Of a stretch of 64,000 nt of DNA, positions 10,935 through 23,228 are shown in pieces; positions within the stretch are counted from its first letter, which is position 1, and every line of letters begins with the position of its first letter. Origin of the DNA: Echinometra lucunter. Taxonomy: Eukaryota > Echinodermata > Echinoidea > Camarodonta > Echinometridae. The notes under the pieces are model-generated. The model made no database searches, was not told where the DNA came from, and saw only the letters and a list, made by a program, of their open reading frames with translations. The stretch lies in assembly GCA_029962745.1 (NCBI GenBank), contig CM057157.1, positions 1,722,835 to 1,786,834 of the forward strand. Direction: 5' to 3'. The translations under genes and the position numbers were made by a program.

Positions 10935-11275
10935 TCGAGCTGTCTTTCTTTTTCTCTTTCTCTTCCCCTTTCTCACTTTCTCTCTCTCTCCCCTTCTCCC
11001 TGTCTATCTTATGTTCTATTTCACACCTCAAAACTCCACTTGAAAGTGCCACTTTAAGAAAGTGTAATAAAGGAAGATGAATAAAATGAAGGGTTTTAAA
11101 GAAGCACAAGACAAAGCTGCCAAAAAATTAGCAGCAAACTTACTACCTAATACATCATGAAGAAAAAATACATGGGGAGAACCTGAAAGTAAGTAAGATA
11201 TAGACAGAGATAGACAACTACGAAGAAGGTAGAAAATGAAAGAGAGAGAGAGAGAGAGAGAGAAAACCATAAAGA
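10935..11275. repeat. CT-rich then GA-rich simple tracts
   Basis: Pyrimidine-rich at 10935-11005 and an (AG)n run at about 11240-11263, with unique sequence between. Minus-strand frames across here are low-complexity artefacts. Confidence 0.85.
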
Positions 11276-12213
11276 AAGGAATGAGACATTGAAGGATGTA
11301 GATGAGTGGGATGAAAGAAGAAACGCAGAATGACCGGAGGGTTCTAAACATTTAGGCAAGGATATGAAATCTCTTAAGAATCCTCAAGTAAGATGATCCT
11401 TGGCTAACAGGATCAACTATTCTAACCAGGGATCAGAAGAACTCTCTTTGGCTACTTGATCCCTACTCATTAAACTAATGTGGCATATCTAGACCACACA
11501 AAGAAAAAAGAGATACTCGGAAATCCCAGACAAGCCAGGCCTGACCTTTTAATGTAATATCTTATAATCAGGCTCTATTTCTTCATCTATATTCGAGTTC
11601 AAGGATGTATTTAGAAGCAATCAGTCCCATATGAAATAGTGATTATTTCATCAGTCACTTTGACCCCATAATGAACAAAGCTGCTTCTCAATGGCAAATG
11701 GTATCGGTAATAAGTAATTCCTTGAATACTTTCAGAGCTCTCGGTAACTTGGTTCAAAAGCAAAAAAGAAATCTTAAGAGGCCCAATGAACATCTCTTTG
11801 AATACATATGTGTACTACGAAACGTAGCTATTATCATGTATCATTACTACTATGCAGCTGAAATTGAAAACATGATTAAATTATAGAGTTGAATAAAGTT
11901 TTCACTTGAATTTTACTGAAATTATTGAGCTGAATTGAGCTGAAATGCACTATAGAAAAATAAGGTTTCATTTTTATTATTATAATACTTTTAAAGCACT
12001 TCCAATGAAGAAACAATTAACAGTCAACAATTTAATCAGAGAGGACATGAGAAGTTTGCTTTCTAAATGCAGCAGAAAACTGTCAAACATACTGAAAATG
12101 AAGTATGAAGGTCTTGTACAACCTAACAGAGTTTAACAACGAAGTTCCAAACTACTTTTAAACCTGTATCTCTGATTCAAGTTAATTTTACCAATGGATA
12201 TAATGATGGTAAC
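11276..12213. other. Unique sequence
   Basis: No gene or repeat family recognised. Short open frames (60-71 codons) lack domains. The segment at 11395-11465 repeats GGATC-containing phrases in both orientations. Confidence 0.5.
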
Positions 12214-12480
12214 GGAGGAGGAGGAGGAGGAGGAGGAGGAGGAGAAGGAGGAGGAGGAGAAGGAGGAGGAGGAGGAGAAGGAGGAGGAGGAGCAGGAGGA
12301 GGAGGAGGAGGAGGAGGAGGAGGAGGAGAAGGAGGAGGAGGAGAAGGAGGAGGAGGAGGAGGAGGAAAAGGAGGAGGAGGAGGAGGAGAAGGAGGAGAAG
12401 GAGAAGGAGAAGGAGAAGGAGAGGAGGAGGAGGAGGAGAAGGAGGAGAAGGAGAAGGAGGAGGAGGAGGAGGAGGAGGGG
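12214..12480 (+). repeat. (GGA)n polypurine tract, 267 bp
   Basis: Almost pure GGA/GAA triplets, with a single C at 12293. A purine strand of this length can in principle form triplex (H-DNA) or GGA-quadruplex structures. The polyglutamate frame (plus) and polyproline/leucine frames (minus) are repeat artefacts. Confidence 0.97.
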
Positions 12481-12535
12481 ATAAGGGTGAGGGGGTCATA
12501 TGATGCCCAGACATGAGTTGATCTGATTATGAGAT

Positions 12536-12550
12536 GGGGGGGGGGGGGGG
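12536..12550 (+). repeat. G15 homopolymer
   Basis: Fifteen G residues just downstream of the GGA tract. Confidence 0.95.
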
Positions 12551-13971
12551 TAATGTTCATGGGTCTGGTAACATAGAAATCAAACCCAATAAATAGACAA
12601 CTAAACCCATGCTGTGGGCTTTATAGCCAGACAAAACCTAACACACTTAGAATGTGGTCCTATGAACAGAAGTAGGTCTCATGCATCATTAATGTGCAAA
12701 CAAAGATCATGGTACTAACAATCAAAAGGTTTAATACCTCTTTAACCTACATACTATGTTTCATAGCATATGACTTTATACTTGGTCATGGCCTGATTCT
12801 TGTAATTAGTCGGTCACTTACTGAACACTTAGTTCTTCAGTAGAGACACAAATAAATAATCAGATACTGATTCATCTTTCCCCGCCAGCTTCAAATAGAG
12901 CATGAAAATATTAGTCTCTAAAGATTACCCATAAGATCATATTCATGAAACCCTGTGAGGCTGGTGATAAACAAATTAAAATTGATAGAAGACACTTCCC
13001 TATGATATTCACATAAATGTGTATAACATTAGACTTAAAGAAAAGAATAGAGACAAGTATCCGTAATTTGCATTCCAAATATATAATGTATCATGTAAAT
13101 TAACTTTGAAACAGGAAAGATGGAGGCTTTTAAAATGATAATACAGTACACATAAAGGACAAGAAAATCTGGCTTGGTTTCAAACAGACATGAAGAATGC
13201 ACTCAGTCATGAATTCATGATTAAGATTGTTTGAGAGTCAAGTAAAAATTGTAAAGTATATGTTTCCCCTTATATAATCCCTAGATATCTGATTTCTTAT
13301 GTCATAAATAGTTTTCACAAAATGTCACCAAAACCTGATGATCCAAGCAATTACAACTACTTTGAATTACATACAATACTCTACTATGGTAAATAATCTT
13401 TGTGTTCTAAAGATGAAAGACTAAATCACATTTCAATGAAATATGTTTAAGAGTAAATATCAAACCTGATTTATTTGCCTTGGGTGTTCATCAAGTATTG
13501 ATAAGAACAACTGACAAACAAATAAGGCTATCAAATTTGTCTGCAAAGAATGCCTTCAAAACTCTTTACTAGCCACAACAAAAAAGGAGGGTATACATTT
13601 GACACCGATTTGTAGGCCAATATATTTGCAACATCATTTTCATTGTGATTTTCTTTCACATCAAACATGTGAAATCATGACAGCCATTCATACACCTCTT
13701 CATTTCAAGAACACATGAATTCATAATTTGTTTCTATTTTTTTGTTTTCTCCAAACATTTAATATTGGAGTCTGTTAAGCACATGGTCTCATGTTCCATA
13801 GAATGTTCATATTGCACCATTATTTTGTTACATGGCATAGAGTGCATTCACACTCTAACTTAGTTTTGGTATCTTTTGTAATGTGGTTTTGCACTTCATA
13901 CTTCCATTGTTTGATCTTTGATATGAGTTCACACTGTACCAATGTATATACATCAATGAAGGCACTGCATC
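12551..13971. other. Unique AT-rich sequence
   Basis: No gene seen. From about 13800 on, related motifs built on TTCACACT recur (13848, 13928, then 14190 and 14233), suggesting a degraded repeat that continues to about 14340. Confidence 0.5.
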
Positions 13972-14049
13972 TTTCCATTGTCTACTAGTATCAGATGAAC
14001 CCTTTATTAAGTCTATGGGAATCTGAGTATGCAGTAATTAATGGGTTAA
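13972..14049 (-). mobile_element. 80-bp TTAA mini-MITE, diverged copy
   Basis: Matches the mini-MITE family in reverse orientation. The core TTAAGTCTATGGGA (14008-14021) and the GGGTTAA end (14043-14049) are clear; the left end is degraded. Family members lie at 22127, 48394, 58581, 58842 and 59921. Confidence 0.6.
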
Positions 14050-14941
14050 TACATTCACTATGAATCTTTCCTACATTAGCCTTTCCCCCTCTTCATTACA
14101 AGGTATGATGTGTTAACACTGTTGCATTTTCAATTTGTAAAATAAGACAGTCCACATTTGAATTGCAACATGTTTAAAAATCGGTGTAAAGCTTGTTCAC
14201 ACTGCACAATATAAGTTAATTCATTCGTCATGTGTTCACACTTATTACCATTATACTGCTGAAGTATGTGCTGTCTAACACATCCGGTGGCTACACCATG
14301 TAAAACAGTGTTTCTGTAAGACAAAGTGAACATGCCTGAATCTAGAATTCCTTGAGAACTGTTTGATGGAGGAGAGTGGTTGTACAGCTTGAAAGGGGGG
14401 CTTCGTTAGTCCCCATCTATGAGAGGGTAACTTCATCCCTTATTATGAGAGGCTGTGCATGAAATTCAAGCCTCTCATCACAATACCTCCATCTTCCCCT
14501 ACTCCTGGCTTGGCTTGGCCTACCTCCTTCCTAACAATGGTCTACTACCATGCACTCTCTACCTCTATTTGATGAGACCCAACCTAGCCTCCTTGAAATC
14601 CTACACGCCTCCTTTTCACACATTTTGCACGAGGTCACTTATATAGCATCGACTGCGCATTTCATTTGCACATTACCTACTCTTTGTGCCATTCACACCT
14701 GATACTAAAGCCACAGCAAAAACTTACAATTTCATTCTTCATGAAGTGCATGTCAGTTTGATATGAAATCTTTACGGCCTTCTAAAATGCTTTGAATAAT
14801 ATCATACTTCCAGCATTAGCTCCACTATTCAGCAGTGGGCTGAGTAAGCTTTTGATTTGGAAGACTAAATTTCTGTCAAATATGGGACAGAAGGGCGTTA
14901 GCTTGAGCAGGCACTAGGCGAATGGTACAGTGTGCACACAC
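14050..14941. other. Unique sequence with a 10-bp hairpin
   Basis: ATGAGAGGCT (14445-14454) and AGCCTCTCAT (14469-14478) form a perfect stem with a 14-base loop. TTCACAC-containing phrases at 14188-14240 belong to the possible degraded repeat starting upstream. No gene recognised. Confidence 0.5.
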
Positions 14942-15250
14942 GTTAACACCCTTCTACAAGCCATGGGATGTATAACATAATAACTGATATAATCCAAACC
15001 ACAGTAAGGTTGTCCTTGGTTTTTTTGCATCAGCTTTGCTTGTTTGTTTTGGTCCTTTTTATGACTGTCACATTGATTCATGTTTGATTATTGTTGTTTT
15101 AATGTTTCACAATTATTTAATTCTTGTATGATGATTGTTCTTGTAATGCTACAAAACTTATGAAAATCAATAAAAATTTGGAAAGAGAAAAAAGAAAACA
15201 TTGTGCAGAGCGCTTTTGTTAATGCCCTTCTGCCAGCCAAGGGATGATAT
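14942..15250 (+). repeat. Direct-repeat-flanked segment with a possible 3' end
   Basis: About 32 bp at 14949-14980 (CCCTTCTACAAGCCATGGGA) recur near 15220-15251 as CCCTTCTGCCAGCCAAGGGA, with about 80% identity. Between them, 15080-15180 ends in ATCAATAAAAATTTGGAA, which looks like a polyadenylation-signal region of a transcript or retroelement. The arrangement could be a small tandem duplication or an insertion. Confidence 0.45.
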
Positions 15251-16678
15251 GTGTTTACAACCCTCTTTTTCAGAAACCTGCTGTGCCTCTTCAAATTCAT
15301 AAAAATATTGAATAGCATACTCAGCTTAAAATACATTTCAAAAGCATGCTGAAAATGCATTCTATGAAACCTAAAGAAAAGTTAGCAGATTCTTATTTCA
15401 TTTTTTTTCTCCACGAAATAATAAAAAGACCTTCTGACTCAGTGTGCATGGTACATATTACTGTATGTTCATACTAGAATGCAGATGGTTAAACTGCAGT
15501 TTCTTTGAGAAGTGTCATTTTCACCTCAACAAGGAAGGGAGGAAAATTTCCCCCGAAAGTGATGTTTTCCAGATACCATAAATTCAATAAGATACTACAT
15601 GTGGAAATTTTTTGAAATAACTCACAGCTGATGTGGACTAAACGAGGAATAAGTTTCAGATGTGAGCAATCCATTGCACTCCAGATCTTGTTTGCTCGTT
15701 CCTTTAGATTGGCCATGGCATGGGAAATGTTATGACTGAGCAACACACCTCGAACATTTCATCCTACACATCTATATCACAACCCCCCTCCCCATCCCCA
15801 CCTTGCCAAATTAACCAAGATACAAAAGATATGAAAGGTTTGGTCATGTGACAGAGGAAGACGAAGCAAGGCCGACCTTTAGCTCTTTGTACACCCATCC
15901 AGCGATCAAGTTTCATACTATCTACTTACCAGGCCAAGGGGGCTCCCTCCTACAAACCTTGGAGTGTGCAAACCAAATATTGATGTGGAATAGATTTGAA
16001 AAGCAAAGAGAGAATAGATTTAAATGGAGATAATTTCATTTCATCTGCGAAAAGGGAGGCTCATGTTTCATGTTTATTTTTGAACTGTGAAAAAGGAGGA
16101 GGTTGGTGCTTATTCCGATTTCAGTGTAAAAGTGGACTGGAATTTACCACAGGAAATTATGACCTTTGGCTGGTCTTGGATTAATATTAATGTTTACAAT
16201 TCACATGACCCTCCAATGAAGGGGAGAGCTACATCAATTCCTTCAGTAAACCCCAACCAATGAAGGACTCAAGAGGAGTAAGCTTAAAAAGTGCAATTTC
16301 AGAGTGTTTGTTTGGTTGTATCTTTTCTGGAAGTGTTTGAAATGACCAAAGGTGATGTTCAAGGGGACCCTACTACTCGGATACACTGAGGAATATCTTC
16401 AGAATTAGTCACAGACAAACAAATATTTCATATCAGCTTCTAACAAATATTCATATTTCATTCTTACTCTCTTTCAGAAATTCGTTCTATAATAAAAGTC
16501 AGCAGGGAATAAAATTGTGTGATTTGTCCGTCAGTAAAGTTTTTCAATTAGACTAAGCAGCATACACATCTGTCAGAAGAGGCTCAAATAGAATGTTACA
16601 TCATATCCCTGAAATGTTTATAAATTAAGGAAACATAAAGAGATGTGGTAAATGTATGATGAGGATAAGAAGATGACA

Positions 16679-16680
<2 letters not shown>
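15251..16680. other. Unique sequence, nothing recognised
   Basis: Short frames only (60-90 codons). No domain, RNA or repeat family identified. Confidence 0.55.
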
Positions 16681-16682
<2 letters not shown>

Positions 16683-16730
<48 letters not shown>

Positions 16731-16872
16731 AAGAGAAGTGCATATGTGCATGTGAGGAGAGAAATGACAAAAAGAAAGAAAAGAAAAAGAAAACAGAGAG
16801 GGGAGAGAGAAGAAAAGAAAGAAAAAATGGAGAGAGAAAGAGAGAAAAGGGTGGAGAGAGAGAGAGAGAGAA
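16683..16872 (+). repeat. (GA)n and GA-rich tract
   Basis: An uninterrupted (GA)n run of about 20 units at 16683-16722, then a purine-rich stretch ending in another (GA)n at 16853-16872. Confidence 0.95.
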
Positions 16873-17310
16873 TAAATTTCCAACAGGCCTCTCAAGTTTG
16901 ACAAGAATGATCAAAGAAGCCACGAATAATGAACTGAAAGTTTACAATAACTTTAGGGTGCTCTGTTAGCTTTACTTTGCCATGAAACTAGAGAGGGGGC
17001 TATACACATCCAGCGTACAGGACCATCATCCTAAGACGTGACTCCCTGACCTTTACCAAACCCTAATAAGACACGTAAACTATTGGCCTTCTAACAAGTG
17101 TTTGTAAGCCACCTACTGTATTGATTCCAAACAATCTAACCTTAATCAGAAATGATACTCTCATATTCATTGTCTGTGAGTTGAAACATGAGCAAATCTG
17201 CTTTCCTATAATTAGCTCATGACCAATTAGTCAAGGCTTAATGGATACCTGATTGGATTGTGTTATGTAATACTACCAAGAGAAATAGACTCTACTTCTT
17301 CCACTTTCGC
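16873..17310. other. Unique sequence
   Basis: No feature identified between the GA-rich and CT-rich tracts. Confidence 0.5.
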
Positions 17311-17845
17311 TCCCCCTCTCTCTCTCTCTCTCTCATTGTCTCCATCTCATTATTTTCTACTTTTTTTTCATATCCTTTGTGTCTCTCTCCTTTCTCTCTC
17401 TCTCATTCTCTCTCCATCCCATCATTTCCTTTTGTTTTCCATATTTCAAATCTCTCCTTGTTTCTGTCCTTTTCTCTCTGCTCTCTCCATCTCATTATCT
17501 TCTTTTCTTGTTTTCCATGTCCATATCTCTCCATTTCTCTTCTCCTTTTGACATTTCACCAGTTTAGGGGATGTCTTTTCCTTTTTTTATGTCTGTCCTG
17601 TCTATCTCTCTCTCTGTCTCTCTCATGATTCAGGTTATATCTTCCTTCACCTCTCATCTATCATTTGCATCTGTTTTCATTTCTTATATATTCCTTATCC
17701 CCTGTTTCACAACCCCCTCTCTTTCTCCTTCTACCTCTCCTCTGTCTTGTTTTTTACCTGTCAGTCTGTCAGTCTTTCTATCTGTCTTTCTCCTCTCTCC
17801 CTCTCCCACGTTCTCTATAATTTTCGTCTCTCTCTCTCTGGTGTA
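17311..17845. repeat. Pyrimidine-rich tract, about 535 bp
   Basis: CT-rich plus strand with (CT)n patches at 17316-17334, 17601-17625 and 17825-17840. Overlapping plus-strand frames of up to 122 codons are Ser/Leu/Phe-rich and come from the base composition. Confidence 0.9.
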
Positions 17846-18010
17846 AGTTGCGGTTAGGTCCAAGGCCGATTCCTATAGTTTGCATTAGAATGCGCAATCA
17901 CGGCCCCAACATGCAAATGATTATGAGCGTGGTCTTATTCAGGATATTTGAGTCCGGCCCAGTTAATGAAGGATTATTAGATTGATTTCAGTCCTTCCTC
18001 TCTAACACAT
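17846..18010 (+). promoter_or_regulatory. Candidate regulatory block with octamer-like motif
   Basis: A short, high-complexity, CpG-containing block directly after the CT-rich tract. It includes CATGCAAATGA (ATGCAAAT octamer, POU-type), CGGCCCCAAC and TCCGGCCCAG. It contrasts with its AT-rich flanks. No conservation data are available, so this is only a candidate. Confidence 0.2.
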
Positions 18011-20176
18011 CATAGTAGACTGATAGCTACCTACTCTTCTTTGAGTGCTATTCTAGGTAGAGGTTAAGATAAAGACAAATATATGAGAGAAATGCAAATG
18101 TTTTCTTGGCTCATGGAGGGTAGTAATCAAATCTACATATCACCAACAAGCATGGTCAAAAACATTTTTAAGAAACATGACATCATCAAGGGGGAAAATG
18201 TTTAATTACAAGTAATCTGTATAGATAAAAGCTATTTATGACATTTTAAACCCTATGAAGTAACTGTTCTCAAGCTTAAAAAAATAAAATGATAAAGACA
18301 AAAAAGAATTCCGTGAACATTTCGAAGTAAATCAGAGTTAAAATGAATCAAAACAGTGCAGTTATTTAATGAAAGCCAATATCTAATTTAATAATGGTAC
18401 TAATTCAATAATCAAAAAGAGTTATAGCAAAATTACATAATTAGAAAAAAGAATAAGAAGAGAAATGAGGATTATAGGGATAATATTAAAATGGCTAAGG
18501 ATCAGGGCAGGATATTGTTATTGACATCTAAGATGTGAACGGATCAAGCCTATTCTCAACATACATAGAAAGAAAGAATGCACAGAGATGGAATGACACA
18601 ATGTGATCAAGATGCAGCGGATTATCTCTATACAACGTGTTCAGACATCTAAGACAGGGAGAATATGGTGTCTTTAAAGAGATTACTGTGATGGAAAAAT
18701 ATCTTGATTTCATTTTCCATTTGAAATAAGGAAGATATCCTCTCCTTCAGATATTGCATTATAAATTAGTAGACAAGAATAATTGATTTAGATAAGCTAA
18801 AAAATGGCTCTTTGCTCCTTTTCATGGGGGGGGGGTGAAATGTTGGCCCCAGATGAATTGAATACTTATCATTACTAAAACTAACCTTGGATCTATAGGA
18901 ACTATGTAACAAAAGAAGGAAATAAAGAAGTGAACAAAAATGGATAAAAAATAAGAAAAACATAACTACAGTAGTGATAAAAAGTTAAATAAAGATAAAC
19001 AAAGCAATTACCGTACAGAGAAACGAATTAACATAGATGTAATCTAGTATAAGGACAGCACAATGACGCACTATCTGATACTATCAATGTTCATAGGTTT
19101 TACAATGAGTATTTACAAGTATGGCTTCTTCCTCTAGAAATGCTGATGATATCCTTGTGTCTCAGAGGCTTTATAATTGCCTTAGGGAATAGCGGTAACT
19201 TCTAAGGGATGCATCTGACACTTGTCAGAGGAGAATACATACAAAGCAAGACCACCACATCTGTTCTAATTATCTGATAATTATACTCACTGGAATTCTA
19301 CTGTATTATGTAATCAAATAAAGAAGGTATCAACATAATCATCTACCGACCAAGAATTTTTGCTTATTTGGAGGTGAAAGGACAAAACATAATTTCAATA
19401 TCCCATATTTCATAATAATATATTTCCTATTTACTGAGGGAAAAGAAAAAAGAGAGAGAGTGAGAGAGAGAGCAATAATTCAAATGATCTCATGTTATTG
19501 CTCTAAAAAGGAGTCATTATGCAGCATCCATTTATTTTCAATGTATAATTTGAAAGCATTTTACTTTGGAAAGGTGAATGATGAGCAAAATCTATGAGAA
19601 TTTTTTTTTTTTAAAATTCAAATAACGATTGCAATCTTAATCATCTTTCTTCTTGGACCCTGGAGACCAGCTTCTGAAAGCTGATGAGTGAGCATTATTC
19701 ACTGTTTGATGAACATACACAATCTCCCATTCAATATTAACAAACACATAGAGAAAAGGCTGTGTAATGATGATATGAATACATATTTAATTTTAGTGAG
19801 GAAAATATTTGGAAAGTATCAAGAAATGATTTTGCAAAAACTAAGAACATTAATCATGACTGAGTTGGGAAAACATTTGAGAAGTATTAGGAAATGTTTT
19901 GAAGCAAACACTTTGAACATGCACCATAATGTCCAATTGGCGCAATGTGATTAGTCATAATATATGATTCACTACAATTGTCCCACTCAATTCATGGGAA
20001 CAGTCATTGTACGTCACATCTTATAAGGGATGTTAATTGAACATATCGGAAATGAAACAGAAAACAAACAAGGATTCTGAAAAGAATGTACAGGGCATTT
20101 CAGGACTTTGACATTTCTGACTATGAATAATTGTCACTCGGACAACATTCCCAAATTAATGATTCTAATGATGCTA
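18011..20176. other. Unique AT-rich sequence
   Basis: No gene seen. A G10 run lies at 18826-18835 and a short GA patch at 19450-19475. The open frame at 19688-19954 (88 codons, plus) has an internal near-duplication (KIFGKYQEM versus KHLRSIRKC contexts) but no known domain. Confidence 0.5.
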
Positions 20177-20177
20177 C

Positions 20178-20200
<23 letters not shown>
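20177..20200 (+). repeat. (CTG)8 trinucleotide repeat
   Basis: Eight perfect CTG units followed by ATG and TTG triplets. These lead directly into the TTAA of MITE copy 2 at 20225. Confidence 0.95.
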
Positions 20201-20212
<12 letters not shown>

Positions 20213-20224
20213 ATGATGTTGTTG

Positions 20225-20640
20225 TTAACCCATTCGTAACAGGAATTATTTAAAGCCTAATTTGATCAGCTTTTATTCTTCAAATTGGCAACACCAACAT
20301 TTTTATTTTATTGCTACATTTTTCTTATAAAACGTCATGTATCTGAAATGATTATAAATTGACAGAAATTATGATGAGAAGTCAAAAAGTTGCCAATTTG
20401 CAGGGGAAAACGGTGATTTTAAACTTTCTATCACATTGCCAATTTAAGGATTTTAATGCTTGTTTTCCTTTAAAAAATTTTCAGCATTAAACACTGAATA
20501 TTGAAGCAACCAAAATGGGCACAGTTTGTGTAAAATTTTCTACTCTTTCTGCTCATGTATTTGGTATAATTTCTAGGGCTCTGCATCAAAAGTTATTAGG
20601 TCAAACCACAAAATGTGGACCTCTGTCACGAATGGCTTAA
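20225..20640. mobile_element. piggyBac-like MITE, copy 2
   Basis: Near-identical to 4263-4679 along its length, with TTAA at both ends. The TIRs carry substitutions (CATTCGTAAC on the left, AATGGCTTAA on the right), so it is older or inactive. Inserted immediately beside the CTG/TTG repeat. Confidence 0.85.
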
Positions 20641-22126
20641 CTCCTTGTATGAGTTTATCACATACATTTTGAAAAGAGAAAAATTTAAGTGCTGTGTTTC
20701 TAAACTTCCATATTTTACAATGTTATCTCTATGACTATACACAGATATAAATCCATGAGTGTAGTCACCTACATTATATAAAAAAACACCTTTATACAGA
20801 AAAGAGGAAGTTTTAAAAGTGTATGTTCAAATTGTTTGTTCTTTGATGATATTTCATCTAGTTGTGTTGAACGAGTCTCATTCATTCATCAGTTTTATGA
20901 CTCCTGCAAATATTTTGGACAGCACACATTGAGACGAAACACAAAGCACCGAGACAGACATCGGCACACACAGTTTGATTTGAGTCAACGTAAGAAACGT
21001 GATGCAGAGAATAGATGTCACGTTCAGTTGTGTCATTGGGTTTAGGCAGAAGTTAGTCAGAGAATGACGTATCTATGCCAGGTTCACAGTTTGATGTACT
21101 CCAAAAACATCATTTTTAGAAGTCAATATATTTCTTACTCAGAGTACACATTATGACAGCTTCATTTTTTTTCTCTGAAAAAGAAACAACTTAATGGAAA
21201 TATGGTATACCAATATGTAACCCAGACAGGACATTGGTTCCTTTGAGCATTGGAGGTATTTACCTTAGACCCCATAACCAACAATTAAAGGATTAGATAT
21301 CTTATGCATATAGAGAATGTTTGAGAATATGTTTGTCTTCCCACATAACAAAATTTGTTTTCTCTCATAAAAAGGATATGGTTTGGTGAAAATACATCCT
21401 TATCTAATCAAGACATTTTTAGCAATGTCATTGACCATGAGGCATATCAGGGATATTTTATTCCTCTTCTCCAACAAGAACCAATGTAAATGGGATTGAA
21501 TATGCCTACGTAGACTATGTTTCTGATAAATGTTTGGTTCCCCCTTCTCCTTGTCCTCTCTTCTAATGATGGGCATACACTCTCCTAGAGAAGCATGCTC
21601 CATAGATTGGTGACATTGTGCTGAGTTTGGTAAGATAAAAATCTACGGTACCATACATGGTAGAAACTAGGCATCAACACTTGTGAGAAGGTGGAGTGTT
21701 TCTTGAGGAATGCCTTCTGAATTACACACTAGTGAAGGTGTACAAAAAAGGGCACGTGTTACAAGCATCTAAAACTGTCTAACGACGAGAAGAAGAGGAT
21801 GGTAAGAGATTGACAGGTAGAGATGAGTTTCTCTTCTCGTCTGATGGTAACAGGAGTGTATGTAGGACAGACAAGAGTGCTGACGTGAGATAGATCACTA
21901 CAGGTGAACCATACTGGGTCTTCAAATTAGAAAACAATTGCCCAATACTCTAATGTTACAAGCTGTGAGAGCTTGCTATCTCTACCGTTTCACATGAATG
22001 TTTCTTTCTGAAGATAGCTGAGACCGTGAAACAGCATGGCTTTCTTCATTAACAGCATACAAGAGCAAGGATTAAGTTGGGGGGTCACAGCTTGCCCATT
22101 TTGGGCACTATATTTCCTTCTCTCAT
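20641..22126. other. Unique sequence with one inverted repeat
   Basis: GACGAGAAGA (about 21784) and TCTTCTCGTC (about 21832) can pair as a 10-bp stem. No gene or repeat family recognised. Confidence 0.5.
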
Positions 22127-22207
22127 TTAACCTGTTGACTACTGAATTTTTTCTTTTCCATAGGCTTAATATATGGGCCATCAGGTTCAAGCAGCCAATG
22201 GATTTAG
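22127..22207 (+). mobile_element. 80-bp TTAA mini-MITE
   Basis: Begins TTAACCTGTTGACTACTGAA. It carries the family core CCATAGGCTTAATA (22158-22171), but the right end is degraded and has lost TTAA. Confidence 0.7.
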
Positions 22208-22384
22208 ATTGTACAGCATGGGAATCTGATATCTGCAGAGAGATAGAAAGACATTAATTTGATGTATACATCATTATTATTTAACACCCTTTGGGGTCCT
22301 CAGAGTTGAAATCACATCTCAAAGAAACTTCTATGAGAATAGGACTATGCATCATATAGCACAGTACTATTCAGAACTACCATA
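22208..22384. other. Unique sequence
   Basis: Nothing recognised. Confidence 0.5.
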
Positions 22385-22445
22385 TTGAACATTCAAATTC
22401 AAATTCAAATTTGTTTATTTGACTTTTTTTCATACAAATTGAATA
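22385..22445 (-). mobile_element. Possible LINE 3' end with hexamer tail
   Basis: Four units of the hexamer ATTCAA followed by ATTTGTTTATTTGA. Read on the minus strand this is an AT-rich end with a short tandem tail, as at the 3' terminus of many non-LTR elements. No reverse-transcriptase sequence is visible upstream, so it would be a severely truncated copy. Confidence 0.35.
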
Positions 22446-23181
22446 AAATTAATAAAACTTACGCAAGTCAGTTAACAAACATAAAAACAACAGTACATAA
22501 ACTATAGTAAATATTAGAATCAACGATAACTGACAAAATACAAAGTGCTTAGAAACGGTTGGACATGCTAAAAAGCATGGCTTGTAATACTGCATTTCCA
22601 AAAAATAAAGTGATTCATAAATTTGGTCATCTGTAATAATACATCAATGAAATGAATAAGTAGAAAACAAAAATATTTTGAAATGAAATGACTTTTCAAA
22701 GTTCAACCTCTGCTCCCCAAGACATCTAATACTTTTATATTGTGCATAATCTCATACTGAATTAATATAAAACTTAAAACCTACTTTAGATAGGAAGAAA
22801 ACCTCAAAAAATGAAATTGCATGATTTTTCCTAAAAATGGTATAAATCCAAGCCCATTTCATGATCATTCTGTTTAGTAACACCTTCACTATATGTTCAT
22901 CCCATATAGAGAACTTAATATCTACTTAAGACAGACCATATTATTTATACAATGGATTCATTTTAACAAAATAATTTCATCCATGTCAATCTAATCATTT
23001 CTAAATTTGATATAACATATACCTGGAAAGGGAAAGAGACTTGAATCATTACAACTCTTGGGGCCTTTCTTCCTGACTGACATGATTTTAAATATGCAGG
23101 TGAATCACTTTACCTGGGTTTTCCCCATCTCTTTTGCAAAGGGCGGAGTGGGTTCTCGCTAGGCAGAGGTGGTGTGAGTAT

Positions 23182-23182
<1 letters not shown>
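22446..23182. other. Unique AT-rich sequence
   Basis: Nothing recognised. It may include the body of the truncated retroelement ending at about 22385. Confidence 0.4.

Positions 23183-23226
<44 letters not shown>
23183..23226 (+). repeat. (GA)n microsatellite
   Basis: About 20 nearly perfect GA units, followed by an AAGGGGG patch. Confidence 0.95.

Positions 23227-23228
<2 letters not shown>

Noticed and set aside
12177..12560. Polyglutamate (plus) or proline/leucine-rich (minus) proteins
   Set aside because: Direct translations of the (GGA)n tract with no flanking domain.
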